Of a stretch of DNA of 64,000 bases, positions 27,930-37,387 are shown piece after piece (positions within the stretch are counted from its first letter, which is position 1; each line of letters begins with the position of its first letter). The stretch is taken from the NCBI RefSeq assembly GCF_020531915.1, contig NZ_JAJAVG010000007.1:313109-377108 (forward strand), written 5' to 3'. Both the position numbers and the translations under genes were made by a program. The DNA comes from Methylovorus mays (lineage in GTDB: Bacteria > Pseudomonadota > Gammaproteobacteria > Burkholderiales > Methylophilaceae). The notes below the pieces were generated by a model. The model was given only the letters and a program-made list of their open reading frames with translations. It was not told the origin of the DNA and did no database searches.

Positions 27930-28048
27930 GGTACTAACCTTGAAAAGCCTAACACTGAAAAGCCATGTTCAACCCCGGACACACGCAAGAACGCCATCTT
28001 GCGTGCTTCATCAGTAATGAAATCGCATGTGTACGTGGTCATGACCAT
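27923..28048 (-). CDS. Candidate 41-residue reading frame between nuoF and nuoG
   Basis: The frame begins with an ATG that overlaps the nuoF stop (TGATG) and ends with a TGA inside the start region of nuoG, seven bases into that gene. A GGCGGAG sequence in the end of nuoF could serve as ribosome site. The product would start [20 protein letters not shown]. This fit between two genes suggests translational coupling, but I recognise no homologue and the codon pattern of so short a frame proves little. It may instead only carry ribosomes across the gap. Confidence 0.35.
   Translation of the reverse strand: MVMTTYTCDFITDEARKMAFLRVSGVEHGFSVLGFSRLVPC
27982..28005 (-). promoter_or_regulatory. Stem-loop in the nuoF-nuoG gap
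   Basis: CACGCAAGA (27982-27990) pairs perfectly with TCTTGCGTG (27997-28005) around a six-base loop. No T-run follows. It is a candidate mRNA processing or stabilising element within the operon. Confidence 0.5.
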
Positions 28049-29367
28049 CACTCCGCCTTGCCCGTCACCATGGACTTGCCATGCTGAATGTAATATTCGA
28101 ATTCGGGACGGAAATGCTTGATGAAACTGAGCACCGGCGTGGCAGCGGCATCGCCCAGCGCGCAAATCGTGCGGCCGGAGATATTGCTGCTGACATCGGT
28201 CAGGAGATCCAGATCGCCCATGCGACCTTCGCCTTCCACGATGCGTTTCACCACACGGTAAAGCCAGCCTGTACCTTCACGACATGGGGTACATTGACCG
28301 CAGGATTCTTCATAGAAGAAATACGAGAGACGTTTCAGGGTTTTCACCATGCAGGTGGTTTCATCCATCACGATCATGGACCCGGCACCCAGGCTGGAAC
28401 CTGCCTTGGACAAGCCATCGTAATCCATGGTGGCACCCATGATGGCCGCCGCCGGCATCACAGCGGTCGATGGACCGCCGGGAATCACGGCCTTCAGCTG
28501 GCGGCCTTTCCAGACGCCACCAGCGATATCCAGCAGCTCGGTAAACGGCATGCCCATGCGCACTTCGTAATTGCCTGGGCGCTCCACATGGCCGGACACC
28601 GAAAACAGCTTGGTGCCGCCTGAGTTTGGCACACCCAGCGCCTGGAAGGCATCGCCGCCATGCTCAAGTATCCAGGGTATCGATGTGTAGGACTCGGTAT
28701 TATTGACATTGGTCGGCTTGCCGAACACGCCGTAACTGGCGGGGAATGGCGGCTTGAAACGCGGCTGCCCCTTCTTGCCTTCGATGGACTCGATCAGTGC
28801 GGTTTCTTCACCGCAGATGTAAGCGCCATAGCCATGCACGGCAAACAGATCAAAACTGAACGTGGTACCAAACAGGTTTTCGCCTATGAAGCCAGCAGCA
28901 CGTGCTTCATCCAGCGCACGCTCGAATATCTCGTAGTCCTGCCAGATTTCACCGTGTATGTAGTTGTAGCCGACACGCGCGCCCAGCGTATAGGCGGCGA
29001 TGGCCATGCCTTCAATCAGCTGGTGCGGGTTGTAGCGGATGATGTCGCGGTCCTTGAAGGTACCAGGCTCGCCTTCATCGGTATTGCATACCAGATATTT
29101 GGTGCCATCGTAATAACGCGGCATGAAGCTCCACTTGAGGCCGGTAGGAAAACCAGCACCACCCCGGCCGCGCAGACCGGAAAGCTTGACCTGGGTGATG
29201 ACGTCGGTGGCTTTCACCTTGTCCTGCACCAGGCGTTGCAGTTGCTTGTAACCGCCGACATTCAGATAGGCTTGCAGTGATGCGGGATCAGGCTGCCCCA
29301 GCGTGCGCAGGCAGACCAGGGTTTCCTTGTCGGAGCGATGTTGAACAGGCGTATCAAAAGCAGCCAT
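28048..29367 (-). CDS. nuoF: NADH-quinone oxidoreductase subunit F
   Basis: NADH-binding subunit of 439 residues carrying FMN and cluster N3. Visible are the glycine-rich NADH loop [16 protein letters not shown], the FMN region [19 protein letters not shown] and the [4Fe-4S] motif [12 protein letters not shown] with a later cysteine in [13 protein letters not shown]. Its ATG overlaps the nuoE stop by one base. Family length and order are standard. Confidence 0.97.
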   Translation of the reverse strand: MAAFDTPVQHRSDKETLVCLRTLGQPDPASLQAYLNVGGYKQLQRLVQDKVKATDVITQVKLSGLRGRGGAGFPTGLKWSFMPRYYDGTKYLVCNTDEGEPGTFKDRDIIRYNPHQLIEGMAIAAYTLGARVGYNYIHGEIWQDYEIFERALDEARAAGFIGENLFGTTFSFDLFAVHGYGAYICGEETALIESIEGKKGQPRFKPPFPASYGVFGKPTNVNNTESYTSIPWILEHGGDAFQALGVPNSGGTKLFSVSGHVERPGNYEVRMGMPFTELLDIAGGVWKGRQLKAVIPGGPSTAVMPAAAIMGATMDYDGLSKAGSSLGAGSMIVMDETTCMVKTLKRLSYFFYEESCGQCTPCREGTGWLYRVVKRIVEGEGRMGDLDLLTDVSSNISGRTICALGDAAATPVLSFIKHFRPEFEYYIQHGKSMVTGKAE

Positions 29368-29840
29368 TACTTCAACTCCTCCAGAATCGCATCCACTTTT
29401 TCCTTGGTCAGGAATTCACACATGCGCTTGTTGTTGATATGGAACAAAGGCGCACCGCCGCAGCAGCCCATGCACTCGCCTTCTTTGAGCGTGAATTTGC
29501 CATCAGGCGTGGTTTCGTTGAACCCGATACCGAGGCGCTCCTGCAAATGGTCCACAATGACATCAGAGTCACGCAGCATGCAGGAGATATTGGTACAGAC
29601 GGTGATCTTGTACTGCCCTACCGGTTCCAGCTCGTACATATTGTAAAAACTGGCGACTTCCAGGGCGGCAATCGGCGGGATACCCAGATACTCAGCCACA
29701 TAGGCCACCGTTTCCTTGGACAACCAGCCTTTTTCATCCTGGGCAATACGCAAGGCAGACATGACGGCTGCCTGACGACGGTCAGCCGGGTATTTGGTCA
29801 ATTCGCGATCAATCTTGGCGAGGGATTCCTGAGACAACAT
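29367..29840 (-). CDS. nuoE: NADH-quinone oxidoreductase subunit E
   Basis: Thioredoxin-like [2Fe-2S] subunit of 157 residues (cluster N1a). The four ligands lie in CTNISC and [11 protein letters not shown]. The start overlaps the nuoD stop (TAATG) and the stop overlaps nuoF. It forms the NADH dehydrogenase module with NuoF and NuoG. Confidence 0.97.
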   Translation of the reverse strand: MLSQESLAKIDRELTKYPADRRQAAVMSALRIAQDEKGWLSKETVAYVAEYLGIPPIAALEVASFYNMYELEPVGQYKITVCTNISCMLRDSDVIVDHLQERLGIGFNETTPDGKFTLKEGECMGCCGGAPLFHINNKRMCEFLTKEKVDAILEELK

Positions 29841-31093
29841 TAGCGATCAATCTCCCCGAAAACGATATCCTGTGTACCGATAATAGCCACCAGGTCGGCA
29901 ATCATGTGGCCGCGCGTCATTTCATCCAGCGCTGCCAGATGCGGAAAACCAGGCGCACGAATTTTCAAACGATAAGGCTTGTTGGCCCCATCCGAAATCA
30001 GGTAAATGCCAAACTCCCCCTTAGGGTGCTCCACCGCTGCATAGGCTTCTCCAGCTGGCACATGAAAGCCTTCGGTAAACAGCTTGAAGTGGTGGATAAG
30101 CGATTCCATGTCCTGCTTCATGCCTTCACGGGCAGGCGGTGCCACCTTGTGATTGTCGGTAATCACTGGGCCGGGATTTTTGCGCAGCCAGTCTATGCAT
30201 TGCTTGATGATGCGGTTGGATTGGCGCATTTCTTCAATACGCACCAGATAACGGTCATAGCAATCGCCATTCACACCTACGGGGATATCGAAATCCATCT
30301 TATCGTAGACTTCGTAAGGCTGTTTCTTGCGCAAGTCCCAGGCGAAACCCGAGCCTCGCAACATCGGGCCGGACAAGCCTAGCGCCAAGGCGCGCTCAGG
30401 CGTCACAACACCGATACCGACGGTGCGCTGCTTCCAGATACGGTTATCGGTCAGCAGGGTTTCGTATTCGTCCACATAGCCTGGGAAGCGGTTGGTAAAG
30501 TCTTCAATGAAATCGAGCAAGGAACCCTGGCGATTTTCATTGAGGCGCTTGATTTCATCCTTGGCACGGACGGTGGAGCTTTCGTATTGCGGCATGCGGG
30601 CTGGCAAATCACGATAGACACCGCCAGGCCGGTAATAAGCAGCGTGCATGCGGGCGCCGGAGACGGCTTCATAGCAGTCAAATAGATCTTCGCGCTCGCG
30701 GAATGCGTACAGGAACACCGTCATCGCCCCCACGTCCAGCGCATGAGCACCCAGCCAAAGCAGGTGGTTCAGCACACGGGTAATTTCATCGAACATTACG
30801 CGGATATATTGCGCGCGGACAGGGACTTCAAGCCCAAGCAGCTTTTCAATCGCCATGACATAGGCATGCTCGTTTGCCATCATCGACACATAGTCGAGGC
30901 GATCCATATAAGGCACGGATTGCAGATAGGTACGATTCTCGGCCAGCTTTTCCGTCGCGCGGTGCAAGAGGCCGATATGGGGATCCGCCCGCTGAATGAC
31001 TTCGCCATCCAGCTCAAGCACGAGCCGTAACACACCGTGTGCAGCCGGGTGCTGGGGACCAAAATTCATGGTGTAGTTACGGATTTCAGCCAT
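29840..31093 (-). CDS. nuoD: NADH-quinone oxidoreductase subunit D
   Basis: The 49-kDa-type subunit, 417 residues, forming the quinone site with NuoB. It starts [20 protein letters not shown], whose histidine region contacts quinone; [13 protein letters not shown] and the terminal DIVFGEIDR are standard. The ATG at 31093 is chosen because the family starts here; the open frame continues 17 codons upstream into nuoC without homology. It overlaps the nuoC stop by eight bases. Confidence 0.97.
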   Translation of the reverse strand: MAEIRNYTMNFGPQHPAAHGVLRLVLELDGEVIQRADPHIGLLHRATEKLAENRTYLQSVPYMDRLDYVSMMANEHAYVMAIEKLLGLEVPVRAQYIRVMFDEITRVLNHLLWLGAHALDVGAMTVFLYAFREREDLFDCYEAVSGARMHAAYYRPGGVYRDLPARMPQYESSTVRAKDEIKRLNENRQGSLLDFIEDFTNRFPGYVDEYETLLTDNRIWKQRTVGIGVVTPERALALGLSGPMLRGSGFAWDLRKKQPYEVYDKMDFDIPVGVNGDCYDRYLVRIEEMRQSNRIIKQCIDWLRKNPGPVITDNHKVAPPAREGMKQDMESLIHHFKLFTEGFHVPAGEAYAAVEHPKGEFGIYLISDGANKPYRLKIRAPGFPHLAALDEMTRGHMIADLVAIIGTQDIVFGEIDR

Positions 31094-31679
31094 GATGGAA
31101 GCCCTCGTCACGGATAACACGTGGCACGTTGTTGCGGGGATCAATCGTCACCGGCTGATAAATGACGCGCTGCTGCTCGGGGTCATAGCGCATTTCCACA
31201 TTGCCGATCATCGGGAAATCCTTGCGGAAGGGGTGACCTACAAAACCATAGTCGGTGAGCAGGCGGCGCAAATCAGGATGGCCTTCATACATGATGCCAT
31301 AGAGGTCGAAGGACTCGCGCTCAAACCAGTTGGCCACCGGCCACATATCCACCAGGGTTGGCAGGACGGGGAAATCATCATCCGCCGCAAATACCCGCAA
31401 ACGCACACGCTGGTTCAAACTGATGGAAAGAAAATGATAGACCGTGGCAAAACGCAGCCCAGTCCAGCTGCCCTCACCATATTCGGCATAATCAACACCG
31501 CAGAGATCAATCAGCTGTTCAAACTTGAGCGAAGGATGGTCTCGCAGGATAAGGCAAACATCCAGCATATTGGCGACGGAACACTCTATCGTCACCTCAC
31601 CGACGTTGCTTACCAAACGACCCAGCTTGTCTCCAAGCGCCGATTCAATATTGGCGATAAGTTGTTGCAGACGGGTCAT
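31086..31679 (-). CDS. nuoC: NADH-quinone oxidoreductase subunit C
   Basis: The 30-kDa-type peripheral subunit, 197 residues, separate from NuoD rather than fused. [22 protein letters not shown] and [14 protein letters not shown] are the diagnostic signatures. The ATG at 31679 follows an AGGTGA site; the longer open frame upstream runs antiparallel to nothing useful and overlaps nuoB. It follows nuoB by four bases. Confidence 0.97.
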   Translation of the reverse strand: MTRLQQLIANIESALGDKLGRLVSNVGEVTIECSVANMLDVCLILRDHPSLKFEQLIDLCGVDYAEYGEGSWTGLRFATVYHFLSISLNQRVRLRVFAADDDFPVLPTLVDMWPVANWFERESFDLYGIMYEGHPDLRRLLTDYGFVGHPFRKDFPMIGNVEMRYDPEQQRVIYQPVTIDPRNNVPRVIRDEGFHHG

Positions 31680-31683
31680 GTGT

Positions 31684-32160
31684 TCACCTGGCGATAGTGT
31701 TGGTACGCTTGATTTTGTTTTGCAGCTGAATGATGCCGTAGAGCAACGCCTCAGCGGTCGGCGGACACCCGGGCACATAGACATCGACAGGAACGATACG
31801 GTCACAGCCGCGGACAACAGCATACGAGTAATGGTAATAACCGCCGCCATTGGCACAGGAGCCCATGGAAATGACCCAGCGCGGCTCGGCCATCTGGTCA
31901 TATACCTTGCGCAGCGCAGGCGCCATTTTGTTGACCAGCGTGCCAGCCACGATCATCACATCGGATTGACGCGGGCTTGGTCGAAACACGATACCAAAGC
32001 GGTCCAGATCATAACGCGAGGCACCGGCGTGCATCATCTCCACCGCACAGCACGCCAGACCGAATGTCATCGGCCACAGCGAACCCGTACGCGTGTAATT
32101 GATGACCGTATCCAGCGTGGTCGTGACAAAGCCTTTTTCCAGTACACCTTCAATACTCAT
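31684..32160 (-). CDS. nuoB: NADH-quinone oxidoreductase subunit B
   Basis: Subunit of 158 residues that holds the terminal cluster N2 next to quinone. The ligands are the adjacent cysteines in [10 protein letters not shown], the cysteine in [10 protein letters not shown] and that in [12 protein letters not shown]. The ATG at 32160 ([14 protein letters not shown]) matches family starts; an in-frame start 11 codons earlier is not supported. A 133-base gap separates it from nuoA. Confidence 0.97.
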   Translation of the reverse strand: MSIEGVLEKGFVTTTLDTVINYTRTGSLWPMTFGLACCAVEMMHAGASRYDLDRFGIVFRPSPRQSDVMIVAGTLVNKMAPALRKVYDQMAEPRWVISMGSCANGGGYYHYSYAVVRGCDRIVPVDVYVPGCPPTAEALLYGIIQLQNKIKRTNTIAR

Positions 32161-32293
32161 GCAGAGACCCCGTAGTCGGCATCTACTTGCCATAAAGCAG
32201 GTAGCAGAGCGATAACAATATGCGCAATGGATAGCAAGGCAGCCGACTGAACATGCGCCGCCAATGGCACATTACCAGGACAGCGATGGAAGT

Positions 32294-32650
32294 TTATTCC
32301 CACTCGAGCGCCCCCTTCATCCATTCGTAGACGAAACCCACCACCAGAATTCCCAGGAAAACCAGCATGGCAATAAAACCGAAAAGACCAATCTCCTGCA
32401 GCACTACGGCCCAAGGGAAAAGGAAAGCGATTTCAAGATCGAACAGGATAAAGAGGATAGCGACGAGGTAGTAACGTACGTCGAATTTCATGCGAGCGTC
32501 TTCGAAAGCTTCAAAGCCGCATTCATAGGGAGAATTTTTTTCGGCGTCAGGGCGGCTGGGGGCCACCACCTTGCCAAGGACAATAGGGGCTATACCGACG
32601 GCTAAACCGACGATGATGAACAGTAATATAGGAAAGTAGTTTTCCAGCAT
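32294..32650 (-). CDS. nuoA: NADH-quinone oxidoreductase subunit A
   Basis: First gene of the operon, a three-helix membrane subunit of 118 residues. [21 protein letters not shown] (core YECGFEAF) includes the loop cysteine that gates access to quinone, and [14 protein letters not shown] holds conserved acids. I choose the ATG at 32650 because GGGG lies seven bases ahead; a GTG two codons earlier is too close to it. tRNA-Leu lies 55 bases upstream on the same strand, so the transcript may start before the tRNA. Confidence 0.96.
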   Translation of the reverse strand: MLENYFPILLFIIVGLAVGIAPIVLGKVVAPSRPDAEKNSPYECGFEAFEDARMKFDVRYYLVAILFILFDLEIAFLFPWAVVLQEIGLFGFIAMLVFLGILVVGFVYEWMKGALEWE

Positions 32651-32705
32651 GTTCACGCCCCAATTTAACTCAATGCACGTAATTGTGATTGAGCATTTTA
32701 ATTAT

Positions 32706-32790
32706 TGGTGCCGTCGATGAGACTCGAACTCATACGTCTTTCGACACTACCCCCTCAAGATAGCGTGTCTACCAATTCCACCACGACGGC
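32706..32790 (-). tRNA. tRNA-Leu (anticodon GAG)
   Basis: An 85-base class II tRNA with encoded CCA: acceptor GCCGTCG/CGACGGC, anticodon stem CTATC/GGTAG with loop TTGAGGG (anticodon GAG, reading CTC and CTT), long variable arm TGTCGAAAGACGT and T-arm GAGTTCGAGTCTC. It lies between secG and nuoA, the arrangement found in related betaproteobacteria. Confidence 0.96.
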
Positions 32791-32819
32791 AAGTCTGGCT
32801 GCTAAAGCCAATACAACTA

Positions 32820-33170
32820 TTACTGCGGCACATCCTTTGCTGGTGAGGATTCAGCAGGTTTGGCTGGCGCGCTTTCGCTTGCCTTGCCAGGTGCGACAAC
32901 AGAATTCGTTGGAAGCTTGACGACGCTTGAGCCCTGGGTGCGATGGCTCGACATGTAAGCCAGGGTCAAGCTGGTAGCAAAGAAGATGGCCACAAAAATA
33001 GCGGTGGCACGACTCATGAAGTTGGAGGATCCGCTAACACCGAATAGGCTGCCAGATGCACCACTACCAAAAGCAGCACCCATATCAGCACCCTTGCCGT
33101 GCTGAAGCAATACCAATCCGATAACACCGAGTGCAGCCAATACGTGCACAATTGATACTAAAGTTTCCAT
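32820..33170 (-). CDS. secG: Protein translocase subunit SecG
   Basis: Accessory subunit of the SecYEG protein-export channel, 116 residues, two membrane helices (about 2-21 and 55-73). VLLQHGKGADMGAAFGSG and GVSGSSNFMSRATA are the family signatures. The alanine/proline-rich tail is variable in the family. It follows tpiA by 50 bases and precedes tRNA-Leu, so tpiA-secG-tRNA-Leu and perhaps nuo are transcribed together. Confidence 0.95.
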   Translation of the reverse strand: METLVSIVHVLAALGVIGLVLLQHGKGADMGAAFGSGASGSLFGVSGSSNFMSRATAIFVAIFFATSLTLAYMSSHRTQGSSVVKLPTNSVVAPGKASESAPAKPAESSPAKDVPQ

Positions 33171-33220
33171 GTTCTCTCAAATCCACTGCTTAAGTCAGCT
33201 TTAGTTTGATTTTATCAAAT

Positions 33221-33976
33221 CTACTGACAAGCAGCGCGACAAATTTCCTCAAAATCGTTGGCATTCAATGAACATCTGCCAATCAAACCGCCGTCTATAT
33301 CCGGCATAACGAATAATTGTGACGCATTTAGGGGATTTACGCTACCCCCATACAGAATTCTTACGGTTTCTGCCGCATGCACATCCAGCGCGGCGATTCT
33401 ATCACGGATAAACGCATGTACCTGCTGCGCTTGTTCCGGTGTTGCAGATAAACCTGTGCCGATGGCCCATACTGGCTCATATGAAACAACCGCATGCGCA
33501 AACACGCCAGCCCCCACCGTCTTCAGCACGGCATCGATCTGGCTGGCAATCACTTGATGGCACAGGCCGGACTCGCGCTCGGCCAGGGTCTCGCCCAGGC
33601 AAAGCACAGGCGTGATGCCCGATTTGCGTGCCACCACAAACTTGGCGGCAATATTTTCGTCACTTTCGCAATAGGCGGTACTGCGCTCGGAATGCCCCAC
33701 AATCACATAGCTGGCACCAAAGTCCTTGAGCATGCGGGCACTGACTTCCCCGGTATACGCACCAACTTCATGTTTGGCGACATTCTGCGCGCCCCAGGCA
33801 ATATGGCTGCCCTGCAACTCCTGCTGCGCCTGGAATAGATAAGGGTATGGCACACAGACCGCAAAATCGGCCGAGGTCAAATGATCAAGCCGCTGCCTGA
33901 ACGCATCAAACAGCACCTTGTTTTGCGCAAGGTCGCCATGCATTTTCCAATTAGCGACCACCAGCTTACGACGCAT
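33221..33976 (-). CDS. tpiA: Triosephosphate isomerase
   Basis: Glycolytic/gluconeogenic enzyme of 251 residues interconverting dihydroxyacetone phosphate and glyceraldehyde 3-phosphate, needed after ribulose monophosphate cycle cleavage in methylotrophs. Active-site residues are N9 and K11 (VANWKMHG), the histidine of VIVGHSERS (about 95) and the glutamate of [11 protein letters not shown] (about 167). GGSVNPLNA closes the phosphate site. Length is standard. Confidence 0.97.
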   Translation of the reverse strand: MRRKLVVANWKMHGDLAQNKVLFDAFRQRLDHLTSADFAVCVPYPYLFQAQQELQGSHIAWGAQNVAKHEVGAYTGEVSARMLKDFGASYVIVGHSERSTAYCESDENIAAKFVVARKSGITPVLCLGETLAERESGLCHQVIASQIDAVLKTVGAGVFAHAVVSYEPVWAIGTGLSATPEQAQQVHAFIRDRIAALDVHAAETVRILYGGSVNPLNASQLFVMPDIDGGLIGRCSLNANDFEEICRAACQ

Positions 33977-34025
33977 ATGAATACCTAAAAATTTTCAGAA
34001 TGGTACCGTGCAGCCCGCTTGGCAG

Positions 34026-35732
34026 TCAATTTGACTGCGCCGGCACAGGCTGCCAGTGCTTGATCAGCAACTGTACGTTGCGGGCGCCATTAAAGGCGTT
34101 GGTCTGCAATTCGTACACGGCCGTGACATACTGCGGCAAAAACTCCTCCTGCCGGAAAAATATCGCATCCACGGCGCGTCCTCGGGTCGATAACGTGAGC
34201 TTGAGATGCTTGCCGCCGACGATACGTTGTGCCACCACCTCGAACTCGTCGCAAAACATTGGCGGAGGAAATCCCTGCCCCCATACCTGGCGTTGCAGGG
34301 CCACCGCCACATCCCAGTGCATGTCATCCAGCGCCAGCGCACCATCGACTTCAATAATGGACTCCAGATCCGCTGGAGTCAGCAAGCCTGCCACCACAGA
34401 CTCGAAGCCCAGCCGGAAACGCTCCATATCATTTTCGCGAATACTGAGCCCAGCTGCCATGGCATGCCCGCCAAACTTGAGTATCAGATCAGGCTCACGC
34501 TTGGACAGCAGATCTAGCGCATCCCGCAGATGCAGCCCGAGTATCGAACGCCCCGAGCCTTTGAGTACCCCATCGCCCGCCTGGGCAAAGGCAATCACGG
34601 GGCGATGGTAACGCTCCTTGATCCGCGACGCCAGAATGCCAATGACGCCCTGGTGCCACTCTGGCTGATACAAACTCAGGCTATAGCGGCCTTCTGCATC
34701 CAGCCCATCCAGCTCTGCCAGTGCACTTTCCTGCATATCGGCTTCTATACTGCGGCGCTCATGGTTCAGGGCATGCAGTTGCTGGGCCATGGCATGGGCT
34801 GACTGATCATCCTCAGCCAAGAGGCAGCTGATACCCAGCGTCATGTCATCCAGGCGACCTGCCGCATTAAGCCGCGGGCCCACGCTGAAGCCAAGATCCT
34901 GCGCACAACTTGAGGCAGGCTCGCGACCTGCCAGACGCATCAGCCACAAAATACCCGGGCTGCACTGGCCAGCACGAATGCGGCGCAGCCCCTGCTCGAC
35001 CAGAATGCGATTGTTCTCATCCAGCTTGACCAGGTCAGCCACCGTACCCAAGGCTACCAAGTCCAGCAGACTGGTCAAATTCGGCTCAGCCCTACCCTCA
35101 AACAACCCTCTTGCCCGCATCTCGGCACGCAAACCCAGCATCACATAAAACGCCACACCGACTCCAGCGAGATGCTTGCTGGGGAAGTCACAGCCATGCT
35201 GATTGGGATTCACAATGCATGCGGCTGCCGGCACTTGGTCGCCGGGCAAATGGTGATCCGTGACCAGCACGGATATGCCCAGCGCATTGGCACGCGCCAC
35301 CCCATCGACGCTGGCAATGCCATTATCGACGGTAATGATGAAATCCGGCCTGGACTGAGCAGCAAGCTCCACAATTTCGGGCGTCAGGCCGTAGCCATAT
35401 TCAAAGCGGTTAGGCACCAGAAAATCCACCACCGCCCCCAGCATGCGCAAGCCGCGCACCATCACGGCGGTGGCGGTGGCCCCGTCCGCATCATAATCGC
35501 CCACCACCAGCAGAGAACGCTTTGCGACAATCGCATCTGCCAGCAAAGCCGCCATACGAGGATTATGGGTCAAGCGATCAGGAGGAATCAGCCCGGCGAG
35601 GGAGGCTTCAAGCTGCACTGGCGTTTTAACCCCGCGTGCCGCGAGCAGCTGCGCCATCAAAGGCGACAAGCCACTGGCTGCCAGTGCGGCAACCGCAATC
35701 TCATCAGGCTCGCGTCTCACAATATTAACCAC
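34026..35732 (-). CDS. recJ: Single-stranded-DNA-specific exonuclease RecJ
   Basis: 5'-3' single-strand exonuclease of the DHH superfamily, 568 residues, acting in recombination and mismatch repair. The catalytic motifs are GDYDADGATATAV (motif I), VDNGIAS, DHHLPG (the DHH motif) and the DHHA1 region with KFGGHAMAAGLSI. I prefer the GTG at 35732, which lies six bases after GGAGG, to the TTG one codon earlier. The start overlaps the end of the RpfE-like gene, so the two are co-translated. Confidence 0.95.
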   Translation of the reverse strand: MVNIVRREPDEIAVAALAASGLSPLMAQLLAARGVKTPVQLEASLAGLIPPDRLTHNPRMAALLADAIVAKRSLLVVGDYDADGATATAVMVRGLRMLGAVVDFLVPNRFEYGYGLTPEIVELAAQSRPDFIITVDNGIASVDGVARANALGISVLVTDHHLPGDQVPAAACIVNPNQHGCDFPSKHLAGVGVAFYVMLGLRAEMRARGLFEGRAEPNLTSLLDLVALGTVADLVKLDENNRILVEQGLRRIRAGQCSPGILWLMRLAGREPASSCAQDLGFSVGPRLNAAGRLDDMTLGISCLLAEDDQSAHAMAQQLHALNHERRSIEADMQESALAELDGLDAEGRYSLSLYQPEWHQGVIGILASRIKERYHRPVIAFAQAGDGVLKGSGRSILGLHLRDALDLLSKREPDLILKFGGHAMAAGLSIRENDMERFRLGFESVVAGLLTPADLESIIEVDGALALDDMHWDVAVALQRQVWGQGFPPPMFCDEFEVVAQRIVGGKHLKLTLSTRGRAVDAIFFRQEEFLPQYVTAVYELQTNAFNGARNVQLLIKHWQPVPAQSN

Positions 35733-36690
35733 CAAGCACCTCCGTCCACGGTCTGGATTTGCGCCAGAATTGATAGGTATCCCATTTCCCCACGCGACAC
35801 TGCAACACCCTATCTCCCAGGGCGATATTGAGCTCCAGCTGACTTAGCCCGCCGCGACGCAGCGCCTGCCATAGCATGGGCAATCCATTCACCACCGCGG
35901 CTGCCGACTCAACCGGAACCAGCCAGGCATGCGTCGCTTCATGTCGCAGCACCTCGCGCATATCTTGCGGCACCCCATGGCATTCGCCCGCCTGCAGTGT
36001 AGCCAGACCACGCGCCACGGCATCCTCCGCAAAGAGTAGCGGCAATACGCGGGGGGATTTAGCTGGCGATTCACCGCCGCCATACACCCATACGCCGCTT
36101 ACCGGCAAGGCACCCCGCGCCTCGCGCGCCTGATTAAGCGGATGCTCAAACAGCAACATCTGCACTTCATTCAAAAAAGCATTCCAGAAAGCCGCATCCT
36201 GTCCATGCGGTAACAGGCTGCGAATATCGCGCCCCAAGGCCACATCCACCGGGGTAGTTTGAATATGCGGTGGTGTTTCCACCTGCAAATACCAGCGATC
36301 AGCACAATGCGGGCTCTGTACAAACTTAAGCCCCTGCTCCGCAAAATGCTGGTTCAATAAAGCAAGCAAGGCATCTGCCTCCGCTTTTTGCAGTTGCAGA
36401 GTCCCGGGCCCGGCAATCGTAAAAGAGTCGCGCTGCAGTTGAAGATGTACGGGCTGAGCAAAAAACACATACTCGGTCGACAGCGAAATACCGTCAGCCG
36501 GCGCCGCCAATGCTGCCAGCGGCCAGTCCTGCTGGCTGACCACCCCGGCGCTGCTGCACAGCATTTCGTCAATGGTCGTTGCAAGAAACTCACGTCGACC
36601 GACTGCCAGCAGACGCTCAAAGGTCGCCGCCACAGCGGGACTCATGGTCATTAATGTGTGCGGTGTTTTCAGGAAAATCTGGAGATTCAC
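35725..36690 (-). CDS. RpfE-type conserved protein (phosphoglycerate-mutase-like, COG4255)
   Basis: A 321-residue cytoplasmic protein of the group annotated as RpfE-type regulatory protein, recognised by the N-terminal EYVFFAQPVHLQLQRDSF, the middle GVWVYGGGESP and the C-terminal VGKWDTYQFWRKSRPWTEVL. Genes of this type sit beside recJ in Xanthomonas and several betaproteobacteria, as here. Biochemical activity has not been demonstrated and no catalytic motif is obvious to me. The start may lie somewhat downstream, since MSPAV follows at residue 16. Confidence 0.75.
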   Translation of the reverse strand: MNLQIFLKTPHTLMTMSPAVAATFERLLAVGRREFLATTIDEMLCSSAGVVSQQDWPLAALAAPADGISLSTEYVFFAQPVHLQLQRDSFTIAGPGTLQLQKAEADALLALLNQHFAEQGLKFVQSPHCADRWYLQVETPPHIQTTPVDVALGRDIRSLLPHGQDAAFWNAFLNEVQMLLFEHPLNQAREARGALPVSGVWVYGGGESPAKSPRVLPLLFAEDAVARGLATLQAGECHGVPQDMREVLRHEATHAWLVPVESAAAVVNGLPMLWQALRRGGLSQLELNIALGDRVLQCRVGKWDTYQFWRKSRPWTEVLGG

Positions 36691-36770
36691 TTCAGGTTCA
36701 CTTAGATGTCACTTTGTTATACGCCGTGCAGGCGCTAAGATATATTCAACTTAACAGAATGATACGCTAT

Positions 36771-37223
36771 ATGGATCTCATTTTATGGCGTCATGCCGAA
36801 GCAGACGACACCTCACCTGACATCACGCGCGCCCTCACGGCCAATGGCAAAAAACAGGCTGCGGCCATGGGCGAATGGCTACGCCAGCATATGCCACCGG
36901 ATACCCGTATTATCGTGAGCCCCGCGACGCGCACCCAGCAAACCGCGCTGGCACTGGGAATGGATTTCACGACAGTAGACGCCCTCGCCCCCGGCGCAGC
37001 TCCGCATGATGTATTGCATGCCGCCGGTTGGCCCAAGGCACAGGGCGCAGTGCTGGTCGTCGGGCATCAGCCCTCGCTGGGCATGGCCGCCGCGCTGGCC
37101 ATGAGCGGAAAGATTCAATACTGGTGCGTCAAGAAAGGCAACATCTGGTGGCTGAGCAATCGCCAGCGTGCCCATGAAGACCAGACCATATTGCGTGCGG
37201 TTATTTCGCCGGATCATCTATAA
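36771..37223 (+). CDS. SixA-like phosphohistidine phosphatase
   Basis: A 150-residue histidine phosphatase (phosphoglycerate-mutase fold). The catalytic histidine is in LWRHAEA (H8), with the second conserved histidine in LVVGHQPSLG and arginine in SPATRTQQTA. SixA removes phosphate from histidine in phosphotransfer proteins; the target here is unknown. I start at the ATG giving MDLILWRHAEA; an in-frame ATG four codons earlier is possible, and neither has a strong ribosome site. SixA-like genes often neighbour CHAD-domain genes, one of which follows. Confidence 0.88.
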   Translation: MDLILWRHAEADDTSPDITRALTANGKKQAAAMGEWLRQHMPPDTRIIVSPATRTQQTALALGMDFTTVDALAPGAAPHDVLHAAGWPKAQGAVLVVGHQPSLGMAAALAMSGKIQYWCVKKGNIWWLSNRQRAHEDQTILRAVISPDHL

Positions 37224-37387
37224 ACACGTTAATTTGGGATACATCGCAAGCTATCGGGTGCCTCACATAACCCTGAACACGCAAAATCAAGCGCTCAAAC
37301 AAATACCGATACAAGAAAAATGCCTCGCAGAGTAATGCTGCCAGCCACTGACTGGCGCACCACCCAGGCAAACAAGGAAAACTGAAT

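Noticed and set aside
32651..32705. Imperfect hairpin CTCAAT/ATTGAG between tRNA-Leu and nuoA as a terminator
   Set aside because: The stem is short with a bulge and no T-run follows in the direction of transcription, so read-through into nuoA is more likely.
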